From Flavobacterium sp. (GTDB lineage Bacteria; Bacteroidota; Bacteroidia; Flavobacteriales; Flavobacteriaceae), in NCBI GenBank assembly GCA_015234525.1, contig JADGMX010000042.1, positions 20,890-84,889 on the forward strand: a stretch of DNA of 64,000 bases, in the 5' to 3' direction. This document shows, in pieces, positions 7,645 to 16,867 of the stretch. The translations under genes and the position numbers were made by a program. Positions within the stretch are counted from its first letter, which is position 1; each line of letters begins with the position of its first letter. The notes under the pieces are model-generated. The model was not told the origin of the DNA, did no database searches, and saw only the letters and a list, made by a program, of their open reading frames with translations.

Positions 7645-9005
7645 TATTTAATTGAACCTACGATATCGTATTTAGTGATGATGTGATGAGTTCCGTTTCC
7701 GAGATCGATCAGAACGGCGTCGTTGTCTTGAGCAAAAAGTGCCGACAATTCGTCGATCGATGCACCAGCCTGAGCAATAGGATATGGTTTTCCCATGACT
7801 TCGCGAATTGGCTTGTTGGCAATATCTTTGTTATCGACGTAACTACGGAAGAGATCAGATTCAGAAACAGAACCTACAAATCCCGTTATATCGATGACCG
7901 GCAATTGCGACAATTTATGTTGACGCATCCGGCCTATGGCGTGCGATACAAGCTCTTCGGTACGGGCGATGATCAACGGCGACTTTTCGCGGTCGTTAAT
8001 TACGTCCTGAGCTGTTTTATAGTCGACATCCAAGTAGCCACGTTCGCGCATCCAATCGTCGTTAAAGATTTTACCCACATAACGGCTTCCCGAATCGTGG
8101 AAAAGTACGACAATCACGTCGTCTTTAGTAAAATGCTCTTTTAATTGAAGCAGGCCTTTGATGGCTGAGCCAGCTGAGTTGCCGACAAAAATACCTTCTT
8201 CGACTGCAATTTTACGTGTGTAAACAGCCGCATCCTTATCCGTTACTTTTGTGAAGCCGTCGATAAGCGAGAAATCGACGTTTTTCGGTAAAATATCCTC
8301 GCCGATGCCTTCCGTGACATACGAATAAATTTCATTTTCGTCAAAAACACCTGTTTCGTGGAATTTCTTGAAAACCGAGCCGTAAGTATCGACGCCCCAG
8401 ATTTTGATGTTTGGATTTTTTTCTTTCAAGTATTTTGCAACACCTGAGATAGTTCCGCCGGTTCCCACTCCAACGATAAAGTGAGTAATTTTTCCTTCGG
8501 TTTGTTCCCAGATTTCGGGTCCGGTTTGTTCGTAGTGAGCCACCGCATTCGACGGATTGTCGTATTGGTTGACATACCATGAATTCGGAGTTTCTTCGCC
8601 GAGACGTTTTGACACCGAATAATATGAACGTGGATCGGTTGGTTCAACATCGGTTGGACAAACGACAACTTCGGCACCAACGGCACGAAGAATATCCATT
8701 TTTTCTTTAGATTGCTTATCGGTGATTACGCAAATGAGTTTATACCCCTTAACGATGGCACCAAGGGCAAGACCCATTCCGGTGTTTCCTGAAGTTCCTT
8801 CGATAATGGTTCCGCCTGGCTTTAATCGGCCGTCGGCTTCCGCATCTTCGATCATTTTGATGGCCATCCGGTCTTTGACTGAACTTCCGGGATTAAAGGT
8901 TTCGACTTTGGCAAGAACAAGCGCGTCGATTTCGCTTGTTACTTTATTGAGTTTAACAAGCGGCGTGTTGCCAATTGTTCCGAGTATATTTTCTGCGTAT
9001 TTCAT
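7644..9005 (-). CDS. pyridoxal-phosphate cystathionine beta-synthase/cysteine synthase with CBS pair
   Basis: 453 aa. The N-terminal fold-type II PLP domain (about residues 1-320) shows the lysine in NPGSSVKDRMAIK, the phosphate loop EGTSGNTGMG and VGTGGTISG. Two CBS modules follow at about 335-453 (LVSHAIGRMRQHKLSQLPVI and IREVMGKPYPIAQA as landmarks). The architecture equals cystathionine beta-synthase, which condenses serine or O-acetylserine with homocysteine or sulfide; the precise substrate cannot be set from sequence. The CBS pair usually senses S-adenosylmethionine or nucleotides. It heads a two-gene unit with the exonuclease. Confidence 0.88.
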   Translation of the reverse strand: MKYAENILGTIGNTPLVKLNKVTSEIDALVLAKVETFNPGSSVKDRMAIKMIEDAEADGRLKPGGTIIEGTSGNTGMGLALGAIVKGYKLICVITDKQSKEKMDILRAVGAEVVVCPTDVEPTDPRSYYSVSKRLGEETPNSWYVNQYDNPSNAVAHYEQTGPEIWEQTEGKITHFIVGVGTGGTISGVAKYLKEKNPNIKIWGVDTYGSVFKKFHETGVFDENEIYSYVTEGIGEDILPKNVDFSLIDGFTKVTDKDAAVYTRKIAVEEGIFVGNSAGSAIKGLLQLKEHFTKDDVIVVLFHDSGSRYVGKIFNDDWMRERGYLDVDYKTAQDVINDREKSPLIIARTEELVSHAIGRMRQHKLSQLPVIDITGFVGSVSESDLFRSYVDNKDIANKPIREVMGKPYPIAQAGASIDELSALFAQDNDAVLIDLGNGTHHIITKYDIVGSIK

Positions 9006-9032
9006 GCTAGATGGGAGTGTTTAAAACGGATG

Positions 9033-9040
9033 CAAAGGTA
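9033..9040 (-). promoter_or_regulatory. candidate -7 promoter element of the CBS-domain synthase gene
   Basis: The minus strand reads TACCTTTG, an exact TANNTTTG match, 27 nt before ATG 9005. A TTG lies upstream but at about 16 nt, shorter than the preferred spacing of 19. Confidence 0.45.
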
Positions 9041-9079
9041 TTAAATTGAAACTGAACAACCTTAGAATTTGCGAATTGC

Positions 9080-9180
9080 GTGCCCGATGGGAAGCGGCAT
9101 CCTTTTTTGCTACCACAATATATGTTATCAGTTGGGGTGATTTGGCAAAAAAGATAAAGCAGACAGCGGGAAATCTACGC
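9080..9180 (+). repeat. stop-codon-adjacent intergenic element, copy at 9.1 kb
   Basis: The head TGCCCGATGGGAAGCGGC and tail ACAGCGGGAAAT match the other family members near 35.1 and 48.8 kb. Internally CTTTTTTGC pairs with GGCAAAAAAG. The tail ends 8 nt before the stop codon of the porin gene (minus strand), so in the mRNA it is the immediate 3' UTR of that gene. A reading frame that runs through it is not a gene. Confidence 0.65.
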
Positions 9181-9188
9181 CCAAATCA

Positions 9189-11165
9189 TTATTTGAAGAA
9201 ATTCCACACCAATCCGAAGCGAATTAGAAAGTCGCGGTAGGGCTGATCGGGCGCCGAATAAAATTTGTTGCCGGTAAACGGTGAGTTGAAATGTTCGGCT
9301 TTAAAGAAGATCCGGGTTTGACGGACGCGGGCGTTGATGAAGAAATCCAGCATCGGAAAGTTGCCGATTTGTTCTGAATTCTGGACAAAGAACTCGCCTA
9401 CCACCGGGTTGTGTGCATTTGCGTAATACTTGGTAAAATAGTTGAACGTGACGCCGGTTTGCAGGAAAAGCGCGCGTTTAAAAAAGTGGTTCGAGTAATA
9501 AATCGTGTTTCGGGTGACGAATTTTGGCACGTTTAGGATGGGATCGGGCTGTTCGGTTTGCTGATAAAGCAAGGTATTATCGAGAGCGAAATTGCGAAAT
9601 TTGAACTCGCGCGAAACCTTTAGCGATAAGTAACCGATAGTCTCCGAATATTGCGTGGGCGCGATGATTTGCTGGAGATCGTTATCAGAAATATCTGAGA
9701 AATAGAGATGATCGTTGATGGTTTTCACTTGAAGTGACGCGTTAACAAACTGCGTTTCGGCGGTAACTTCGAGGGCATTTACCTTTTCGTTTTTGAAATT
9801 GTTGAACCAGTTATAGGCAACCAGATCGCTTTGGTGAAGGTTGTAAATATGATCCGGAATTGACGTTCGGTTATAGTATTTCGCATAAAATTGGTTGCGT
9901 TCGTTTAGCTGATAGCTAGCCGAAATTGACAAATCCGAGTACGATGAGCCAGCGATTGCGGTAGCGTACGAAATATTTCCTCGCCATTTTTCCTTGCGAT
10001 AGTCGTAACCACCTCCAATACTATTGATTTGATCTTCGAGCGCGTCGGGAACGGTTTGATCGGTTAAGAACAGAACTTTGTTGTAATAGTAATTGTAACG
10101 GAAGTCGTCTGCAAAAAAATGAACCTGACCGAGTGTTTTATTCTGATAGGTAAGTTTTGCGATGTTGTGCATTCGGTTGTAGCGCACTTTATCGTGAATG
10201 TTGTTTTGGAGATAGGAATCGCCGAAACGGTTTAGAAAACTGGTAGTGCCGTTGTCAGCGGTAATGGTCGACGAAACGGTGGGTTGTTTATACTCGAATG
10301 ATTCGTAGTCGTATTTGAATTGGTGACCTATAAAAATATTATTTGCCGCATCGGAAGGGTTGATTCGGAAGGCGTGATCGAGGAAAAGCCGTGTACCTTT
10401 CAGGAATGAGGTCGCATCGGTGAGGTAGACTTCAAGTCGGGATCTATCGTTGAATTCAGCGTCGTCACTTTCGAAATCCTGATTGTCGACAATACCGCCA
10501 TTTTCGCCGTTAAGCATGTCTTGCGCTACGAAGTGAAAGTTGGCAAAATATCGGCGGTTTTTGGTGTTATAGCTGGTTGTAAATCTAAAATTTCCGGCAC
10601 TTGACAGTTGGTTGATATATTTTCCGAGCGAGCGGTGACCTTTGTATGCGACAGAAAAATTCAGATTTGGCGTGGTGTTAAGAGTCAGAAAGGCGTCGAG
10701 TGTTTGACCTTGTTCCATGACGCTTTTAAAATAAAGCTCGGTTAGCGGAGTGGCCACCGAATAGTAATTTATTTGGCCGGCCTGCATAAAATTATAGTGT
10801 TTGGCTTTATAGCCAAAATCGGGGTAAGCCGGATGATTAACCAAGCCAAAATCCAGAATATTGTAAGGATGCCCTTCGTTTGCGAATGGCTGTAATCCGA
10901 AAAGATCGCGCCGTAGGTAATTGAATTTATATTCTTTTTGGATGGTAAGGGAGGTATCGACGTAGGTTGTATCGCGGTTTAAGGTGATGATCCGATACTG
11001 ATCGATGGTTGCGACGGTATCTTTAACAACGATTTCCGGCCTTTGCGAATTTGACGTTGACTCCGAAATTGGAGATCTTGTTCCCTGATTGTTGCGTGGC
11101 CTTACCTGCGCGAAGATAAGCGTGGGGAATAGCACGAAAAGCAGAAATAGAGTCTTTTGAAGCAT
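9189..11165 (-). CDS. putative outer-membrane porin (Porin_10 type)
   Basis: About 658 aa. ATG 11165 yields a clear signal peptide, MLQKTLFLLFVLFPTLIFAQ; longer in-frame starts would place it internally. After a low-complexity segment the rest alternates aromatic and polar residues in beta-strand fashion (NYYSVATPLTELYFKSV, RYFANFHFVAQDML, FRNFALDNTLLYQQ) and finishes with LIRFGLVWNFFK, a terminal aromatic residue typical of beta-barrels. This fits the Bacteroidota putative porin family. Solute is unknown. A repeat element follows the stop, and the SusCD operon terminator lies upstream of it. Confidence 0.75.
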   Translation of the reverse strand: MLQKTLFLLFVLFPTLIFAQVRPRNNQGTRSPISESTSNSQRPEIVVKDTVATIDQYRIITLNRDTTYVDTSLTIQKEYKFNYLRRDLFGLQPFANEGHPYNILDFGLVNHPAYPDFGYKAKHYNFMQAGQINYYSVATPLTELYFKSVMEQGQTLDAFLTLNTTPNLNFSVAYKGHRSLGKYINQLSSAGNFRFTTSYNTKNRRYFANFHFVAQDMLNGENGGIVDNQDFESDDAEFNDRSRLEVYLTDATSFLKGTRLFLDHAFRINPSDAANNIFIGHQFKYDYESFEYKQPTVSSTITADNGTTSFLNRFGDSYLQNNIHDKVRYNRMHNIAKLTYQNKTLGQVHFFADDFRYNYYYNKVLFLTDQTVPDALEDQINSIGGGYDYRKEKWRGNISYATAIAGSSYSDLSISASYQLNERNQFYAKYYNRTSIPDHIYNLHQSDLVAYNWFNNFKNEKVNALEVTAETQFVNASLQVKTINDHLYFSDISDNDLQQIIAPTQYSETIGYLSLKVSREFKFRNFALDNTLLYQQTEQPDPILNVPKFVTRNTIYYSNHFFKRALFLQTGVTFNYFTKYYANAHNPVVGEFFVQNSEQIGNFPMLDFFINARVRQTRIFFKAEHFNSPFTGNKFYSAPDQPYRDFLIRFGLVWNFFK

Positions 11166-11234
11166 TGGTATAAATAGTATCGCAAATATAAGATTTAATC
11201 GGCAAGGTGAATAGGAGAAAATGCAATGTCCTGT

Positions 11235-11267
11235 AAAAAGCAAAGGCTGCCAAATGGCAGCCTTTGC
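11235..11267 (-). terminator. intrinsic terminator of the susC-susD operon
   Basis: GCAAAGGCTGCCA (11240-11252) and TGGCAGCCTTTGC (11255-11267) form a perfect 13-bp stem. On the minus strand it is followed by TTTTT (complement of 11235-11239), 20 nt after the stop of the lipoprotein gene. A weaker function in the opposite direction is possible. Confidence 0.9.
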
Positions 11268-11287
11268 GGTATTCAAAACAATTAAAT

Positions 11288-12124
11288 TTAGTTTGCTGGA
11301 GTATAAACTGAAACTCCTGTTTCACCGTATCCAGTTGCAGTCCACGAAATCGTGATCACACCTGTTTCAGCATCGTAAGAGTTAACACCTCCTGGAGTAG
11401 CAATGATTGGACCCCATGGATCAGCCTGACCAGTCCAAGTAACAGTATCACAATTAATTGTAAAGATAAGGTCAATTTGGTTAGCAGCACCTGCAGAACC
11501 AGTGTTGTAGTTCGTGTTGTAAGGACCAACAGAGTAAAGACCTCCTGAGAAATCCGGAACTCTGTAAGTGTTATCACCAGTAGCATTTTGCAACGTCACA
11601 TTCATTGTGTTGGTTGCGTATTGCGGCAAGAAATCGTGAGCAGTGTAATTTGTAGTCACGCTATACACTTGACCAGCAAGGTCAGTAGGACATGATCTGA
11701 ACAAGTAAACAATGTGTTGATTCTTTCCAACTACAGTTTCAACTGAATCGTCAATATTTAGGATAATTGTTCCTGTTACACCGTCAGGGATTGCATCAAA
11801 GTCACCAGTGATTACAGCCTCTCCAACGAATTCACCCGCAGGAATTACAAAGTTCGAAGTTTGAAGGTCATATTGGTCTGCAGTTGCAGTTGACGCCGGG
11901 TCGATTGAAACTGGCACAATACGATCTTGGTTTGAACGGGTAGTTACACCAATTCTCACCACTCTGGTGTTTGATTCAGTGTTAACTCCGAGGTTGCTTT
12001 CAGCATCGATAAACATGTATGCCGTTTGACCGCCATCTACGTCGAAGACTTCGCCATCCTTATCACAGCTGATAGCAACAAGTGCTAAAACAGCAAATGC
12101 GGCAGATTTTAAAAATTTTTTCAT
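11288..12124 (-). CDS. surface lipoprotein of the SusCD operon (SusE-position protein)
   Basis: 278 aa. The signal peptide ends in the lipobox VAISC with Cys at about residue 20, followed by the acidic DKDGE typical of surface-exposed Bacteroidota lipoproteins. About residues 35-140 read like a Calx-beta/BACON-type sandwich domain (RVVRIGVTTRSNQD, VIPAGEFVGEAVITG, GTIILNIDDS as landmarks); residues 150-278 form a second beta domain with paired cysteines. It is the last gene after susC and susD, so it probably helps capture the same ligand at the cell surface. I do not recognise a more precise family. Confidence 0.7.
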   Translation of the reverse strand: MKKFLKSAAFAVLALVAISCDKDGEVFDVDGGQTAYMFIDAESNLGVNTESNTRVVRIGVTTRSNQDRIVPVSIDPASTATADQYDLQTSNFVIPAGEFVGEAVITGDFDAIPDGVTGTIILNIDDSVETVVGKNQHIVYLFRSCPTDLAGQVYSVTTNYTAHDFLPQYATNTMNVTLQNATGDNTYRVPDFSGGLYSVGPYNTNYNTGSAGAANQIDLIFTINCDTVTWTGQADPWGPIIATPGGVNSYDAETGVITISWTATGYGETGVSVYTPAN

Positions 12125-12138
12125 TTCAATAATATTTT

Positions 12139-13638
12139 TTAGTTACTGTAACCTGGGTTTTGTTGGATACCTGGATTTCCTGCTTGTTCACCACGTGGAA
12201 TTGGCAAAGTAAAACGATAATCATTTGCTGGAAGTGAGCAAGCTCCGTTCCATGCGCAATCACGTGGATCACGTTGAACACCAACATTTGCAAGAGTACC
12301 TAAACGCTTAAGATCGATATATCTGTGACCTTCGAAGGCAAGTTCGATTCTTCTTTCTTGAAGAATAGCAGCCCAAGCTTGTTGCTCGTTAGAAGGAATA
12401 TCAATGGTTGAAGCACCAGTTACACGATTTGCACGGATAGAGTTGATTTCCGCAGCAACGTTAGCAAAATCACCTACGCTTGCGTAATATTCAGCTCTGA
12501 TCAGAACCATTTCAGAAAATCTGAAAACTTTGATATCAGCTAAGAAGTTTTGACCTTCTGTGATCGAATACTTACCAACTGGAAGCACATCGTTTTCTTT
12601 GTAAACTGCATCGCTAACAGATGTATAATCTTGAAGAATAGTTGAAGTAGCGTCAGCCACAACTAATTTTCTAATATCTTCATTAGTTGTCATATCACCA
12701 TCTACATCAAGTAGATTGAATAATGCTCTGTTCACTTCGAAGAATGGAGATCCGTTTACAGAAGAGTTAACTGAAGACCAGAATTGGTAGAAGTTACCAT
12801 TTTGACCAGCAACCGTTCTTTCAAGTTTAAAGATAACTTCACTAGCTGGAGTTTCAGTATCTCTAAAGATCGCAGTGTATTGGTTACGAGGAGTAATGTT
12901 ATAAACCGCGTCTAATTGATCAACATAACCTTTTGCAGCAACATAATCACCACGGTAAGCCGCCATACGAGCTCTGAAAGCAAGGATGAAGTTTTGCCCG
13001 ATGTAAGTTCTGTTTGTTACAACAGTCGGTTCGATATTAGCTTCAGCAAACGCAAGATCAGATTCTATGAAGTTCCAGATTTCACCTGTAGTGCTTCTTT
13101 GAAGTTGAGTTGTGTTGTTTGGCACGAAATCAAGAAGAATAACACCAAGACTGTTGTCATCCTTCATGTCCGGAGAGAAGTATGTAAGAAGTTGAAGGTT
13201 TGCAAATGCACGAATAGCACGAGCTTGTGCAAGAATGTTCAATTTCTCAGCCTCTTCAGCTGAACCAGCTTCAACCTCTACGTTGTCAGCTCCGACGATC
13301 AATCTGTTTGCAAAGTTAATTGCAGCGTAGTTTTCTACCCAGATTGAAGCAGCATCACCAGAGTTGTTATTTAAAAGGAACGCTAATTCACCATCTGTTC
13401 CTTGACCACCATTTGCTTTACCAAGCGCTACTTCGTCAGTAAATAGAGACGTAAAGTAAATTTGGCTTTCGCCCGGCACGGCAAGATAAACACCATTAAG
13501 ACCTAATTGAAGATCCTGAACAGTTTCGAAAGTAGCCTCCGGAGTAAGTTCACTAGGTTGTGTGATATCGATTGCATCCTCACAAGAGAAATACAGCGTA
13601 GACGATATTACAACCAATAATAATTTGATTCTTTTCAT
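12139..13638 (-). CDS. susD: SusD/RagB-family nutrient-binding lipoprotein
   Basis: 499 aa. Lipoprotein signal with Cys in LYFSCEDAID, then the N-terminal SusD segment (QPSELTPEATFETVQDLQLGLNGVY as ends QPSEL and LGLNGVY), an alanine-rich TPR-like helix region (EAEKLNILAQARAIRAFANLQLL) and the C-terminal family signature RRIELAFEGHRYIDLKRLG. SusD proteins sit on the outer face of the outer membrane and close over the SusC channel. It lies 12 nt after susC. The substrate cannot be inferred; no glycoside hydrolase, sulfatase or peptidase of the classical PUL type is in the operon. Confidence 0.92.
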   Translation of the reverse strand: MKRIKLLLVVISSTLYFSCEDAIDITQPSELTPEATFETVQDLQLGLNGVYLAVPGESQIYFTSLFTDEVALGKANGGQGTDGELAFLLNNNSGDAASIWVENYAAINFANRLIVGADNVEVEAGSAEEAEKLNILAQARAIRAFANLQLLTYFSPDMKDDNSLGVILLDFVPNNTTQLQRSTTGEIWNFIESDLAFAEANIEPTVVTNRTYIGQNFILAFRARMAAYRGDYVAAKGYVDQLDAVYNITPRNQYTAIFRDTETPASEVIFKLERTVAGQNGNFYQFWSSVNSSVNGSPFFEVNRALFNLLDVDGDMTTNEDIRKLVVADATSTILQDYTSVSDAVYKENDVLPVGKYSITEGQNFLADIKVFRFSEMVLIRAEYYASVGDFANVAAEINSIRANRVTGASTIDIPSNEQQAWAAILQERRIELAFEGHRYIDLKRLGTLANVGVQRDPRDCAWNGACSLPANDYRFTLPIPRGEQAGNPGIQQNPGYSN

Positions 13639-13650
13639 TTTGTTTTTTTA

Positions 13651-16600
13651 TTAAAATTCAACTTCTAAACCTAAAGAAATGATTCTTGGGGTTGGATACT
13701 GGTAAACATCAGAAGCACGTGGACTTTCAGCATCCCATCCTCTCCACTTCGACCATGTAAACAAGTTTTCAGCTTGAGCAAAAATTCTTAAGTTAGACAT
13801 GAACGTTCTGTCAAGATAGTTTTTAGGGAAGTTATATCCTAAGCTAGTATATCTCAATCTCACGTATGATGCGTCAGTTAAGTAACGATCTGAATCAGCA
13901 TCCGCTCCTTGGTTTACATAGTTTAACGCAGGAATATCAGTTACAGTATTTTCTGGAGTCCAAGCACGTAGTAAATCAGTTGATTTGTTGAAAACCCCAA
14001 TATCTGAAGGATCGTGTAAGTTTGCCAAATCGTTATCTAATCTGTAGATATCAGCTACGAACGAGAACTGAGTTGTTAGGTAGAAACCTTTGTACTGAGC
14101 ATCGAAACCAAAACCACCTTGGTAAGTTGGAAGTGGAGATTTTCCAGTTTCACGACGGTCAGTTTCTGGATTTGGGTTTTCAGTAAGGTTACCGTTACCA
14201 TCAACGAACAATAAGTTACCGTTTGCAGGGTTAACACCAGCGTAAGGAACCATGTAATACTGGAATAACGCACCACCTTCTTTTTGGATTTGAGCACCTA
14301 AGTCAAGTAGACCTTCGTCGTTACTGATGTCAGTAATTTCGTTTTTATTGTAAGATCCGTTGAAGTTCAAGGTAAGTGTGAAATCATCATTTTTAATCAA
14401 GTCGTAAGCAACTAATGCTTCAACTCCAGAGTTTCTCAATGATCCGTTGTTACCGTTGATTGTGTACGTAGCATTTACAGCAGATATCGGTGTACTTTGG
14501 TACAAATCTGTTGTAGTTTTTTGGTAAACATCAAAAGTACCACGTAGTTTTCTGTTCAACAATTCAAAATCAAGACCGATGTTTGCCTGAGCAATAGTTT
14601 CCCATTTCAAATCAGCATTACCCAGTTGAGCAACAGCGTATGACGGGAAGTTTCCATAACCAGTTCCTTGAGCGAACAAAGTTCTAGATGCGTTTGGCAA
14701 GTTAAATACACTCTGTCCAGAGATATTTTGGTTACCAGTCGTACCATAAGAAGCTCTAAGTTTCAACAAGTCGAAACCTGCATTTTGCATAAAGTCTTCT
14801 TTGTCGATATTCCAACGTCCAGAAACCGACCAGAAAGTACCCCATCTGTTAGTTTCAGCAAAACGGTAAGAAGCATCTCTACGAACTGAAGCACCAAAAC
14901 CATATTTACTAGCGTAATCGTAATCTAAAGTACCAAAGTAAGAGAACAATCCAGCAGTAGCTTTTCCAGAACCATAGAAAGGAACATAGAACTGAGGGTT
15001 GTTACCCGGATTGTGAGGTATAAAACCAGCACCGTTACCTGGCTCAAAAGTCTTAGGATCAAGACCTGGCTGAGAACCTGAGAATGATTTCAAGTGAGCT
15101 TTGTAGTATTCTGAGAATACTGACACATCAAGTGTATGGTTTTCACCAAAAGTCTTGTTGTAGTTCAAGCTTGTATTCATGTTGATCGCGAATTCCTGAG
15201 TAAAACCTTCGTTTTGGAAACCAAGGTAATCTTCTCCCGGATCTTGGAATAAGTATGAGTTGAAAGACTGTGGATCTTGAACACGTAGCATTACCGTTTC
15301 AGTATAATCTGAACCTAAAGTAGCCCCCAAAGTCAAGTTGTCAGTAATCTTATAGCTACCTTGAAGATTACCAATCATTTTAAGCTCATTACGACGCTCA
15401 ACTCCTCTTTCCAAAATATCCATCAACATTAATGGTGAAAGCAAAAGCGTTCCGCCACCAAAACCATATCCATTTCCAGTGTATTCGTTATACAGATCAA
15501 GTCCGTTTGTATACAAAGAAGGATCTAGGTACGGCACACCATTGTTAGCACCAACTAGTGGGTTAATGTTTACTGAACCTTGACCTAAGTTCGAAGCCTC
15601 ATTTCTTACAGAGTAGTTAACAGTAATCGATGTTCCATAATTGAACTTATCGTTATCACTTCTACCTGTTAAGTTGTTTCTAAAGTTGAATCTCTTAAGA
15701 TCCGTTTTTCTTACAATACCTTCTTGATCAAAATAACCAAACGAAGTAAATGAAGACATGTTCTTGCTACCGCTGGTTAAGCTTAACACGTGGTTATTAG
15801 TAACACCTGTACGGAAAATAAAATCGTACCAGTCAGTATCAACACCATTGTAGTTAGCGATTTCTTCGTCAGTAAGAGACGCACCGAAACCTTGACCTGC
15901 AGTTTTTTCTAGTGACAACAATTGACGAGCGTTCATTTTGCCGTAATCATTATCCTGCATAGTTGTAAAGCTGCTGATTGATGTGTACTTCACATTAAGC
16001 GGCTGATCGAAACCTCCTCTTTTAGTCTTAACGATAATTACACCGTTAGCACCTCTGTTACCATAGATTGAAGTCGCACCAGCATCTTTCAATACTGAAA
16101 TTGACTCGATATCGTTAGGGTTGATACTTCTAAAGTTATCAGAATTCAATGGCACTCCATCAATCACATAAAGCGGCTCGATGTTACCGTTAATTGATCC
16201 CATACCACGAAGGATTACAGTACTGTTAGCTCCTGGCTGACCAGAACCTGTACTAATATTAAGACCTGGAATCTGGCCTTGCAATGTTTGGATGAAAGAT
16301 GCATTCGGACGACCTTCGATCGTTTCAGATGTAATGGTAGTAACCGCTACATTTGAACGAGGACGAGTAGTTGTACGATACCCCTCAATAATAACATCAC
16401 TTAAAACAGCAACGTCTTCTTCCAGTTTAACTGAAATGGTTGATGCTGCACCGACTGTCATAGTTCGGGTTTTTTGTCCGATAAAAGAGAATACTAATTT
16501 CTGACCAACTTCTGCACTAATTGTGTAGCGTCCGTCGAAATCAGTAAGCACTCCCTTGTTTGTACCCTCAACAAGGACATTTACGCCAGGAAGCGGCATA

Positions 16601-16707
16601 CCACTTTCATCTGTTACGACACCGGTGATTGTTTTCTCTTGTGCAAATGAAAACTGGATGAAGAACGCAAGTAAAAGCGTAAAAATCCAAGTAAACTTTG
16701 ATTTCAT
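13651..16707 (-). CDS. susC: SusC/RagA-family TonB-dependent transporter
   Basis: 1018 aa. Signal peptide (MKSKFTWIFTLLLAFFIQFSFAQ), carboxypeptidase-like domain at about residues 27-105 (ITGVVTDESGMPLPGVNV), plug domain with the SusC hallmarks YVIDGVPL and GSINGNIEP and the segment LKDAGATSIYGNRGANG, then a 22-strand barrel ending ISLGLEVEF. It imports large ligands with TonB energy together with the SusD protein encoded downstream. A consensus promoter lies upstream. Relatives use this pair for polysaccharide, peptide or siderophore uptake; the context gives no clear choice. Confidence 0.95.
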   Translation of the reverse strand: MKSKFTWIFTLLLAFFIQFSFAQEKTITGVVTDESGMPLPGVNVLVEGTNKGVLTDFDGRYTISAEVGQKLVFSFIGQKTRTMTVGAASTISVKLEEDVAVLSDVIIEGYRTTTRPRSNVAVTTITSETIEGRPNASFIQTLQGQIPGLNISTGSGQPGANSTVILRGMGSINGNIEPLYVIDGVPLNSDNFRSINPNDIESISVLKDAGATSIYGNRGANGVIIVKTKRGGFDQPLNVKYTSISSFTTMQDNDYGKMNARQLLSLEKTAGQGFGASLTDEEIANYNGVDTDWYDFIFRTGVTNNHVLSLTSGSKNMSSFTSFGYFDQEGIVRKTDLKRFNFRNNLTGRSDNDKFNYGTSITVNYSVRNEASNLGQGSVNINPLVGANNGVPYLDPSLYTNGLDLYNEYTGNGYGFGGGTLLLSPLMLMDILERGVERRNELKMIGNLQGSYKITDNLTLGATLGSDYTETVMLRVQDPQSFNSYLFQDPGEDYLGFQNEGFTQEFAINMNTSLNYNKTFGENHTLDVSVFSEYYKAHLKSFSGSQPGLDPKTFEPGNGAGFIPHNPGNNPQFYVPFYGSGKATAGLFSYFGTLDYDYASKYGFGASVRRDASYRFAETNRWGTFWSVSGRWNIDKEDFMQNAGFDLLKLRASYGTTGNQNISGQSVFNLPNASRTLFAQGTGYGNFPSYAVAQLGNADLKWETIAQANIGLDFELLNRKLRGTFDVYQKTTTDLYQSTPISAVNATYTINGNNGSLRNSGVEALVAYDLIKNDDFTLTLNFNGSYNKNEITDISNDEGLLDLGAQIQKEGGALFQYYMVPYAGVNPANGNLLFVDGNGNLTENPNPETDRRETGKSPLPTYQGGFGFDAQYKGFYLTTQFSFVADIYRLDNDLANLHDPSDIGVFNKSTDLLRAWTPENTVTDIPALNYVNQGADADSDRYLTDASYVRLRYTSLGYNFPKNYLDRTFMSNLRIFAQAENLFTWSKWRGWDAESPRASDVYQYPTPRIISLGLEVEF

Positions 16708-16735
16708 ATTAAAATAATTAGAGTTAGTTAAGATG

Positions 16736-16766
16736 CAAATCTATTAATTTAATTTTTAATAACAAA
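16736..16766 (-). promoter_or_regulatory. consensus Bacteroidota promoter of the susC operon
   Basis: On the minus strand TTTG (16763-16766), a 19-nt AT-rich spacer and TAGATTTG (16736-16743) match TTTG-N19-TANNTTTG exactly. ATG 16707 lies 28 nt downstream of the -7 element. I see no anti-sigma/ECF pair next to the operon. Confidence 0.8.
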
Positions 16767-16867
16767 CTATTAACTTTTATTGCGACTTTACTGGGATTGT
16801 TACATCGCCACTAAGAATGAATTAATAAATTCGCGTTAATTTTGCATTAAATCAAGTTAATAGCAAT

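Noticed and set aside
7644..9005. Simple O-acetylserine sulfhydrylase (cysK)
   Set aside because: The protein is 453 aa with two C-terminal CBS modules, which cysK lacks.
9046..9240. A 64-residue frame on the + strand upstream of the CBS-domain synthase gene
   Set aside because: It runs through the stop-adjacent repeat element and into the antisense of the porin gene; no protein features.
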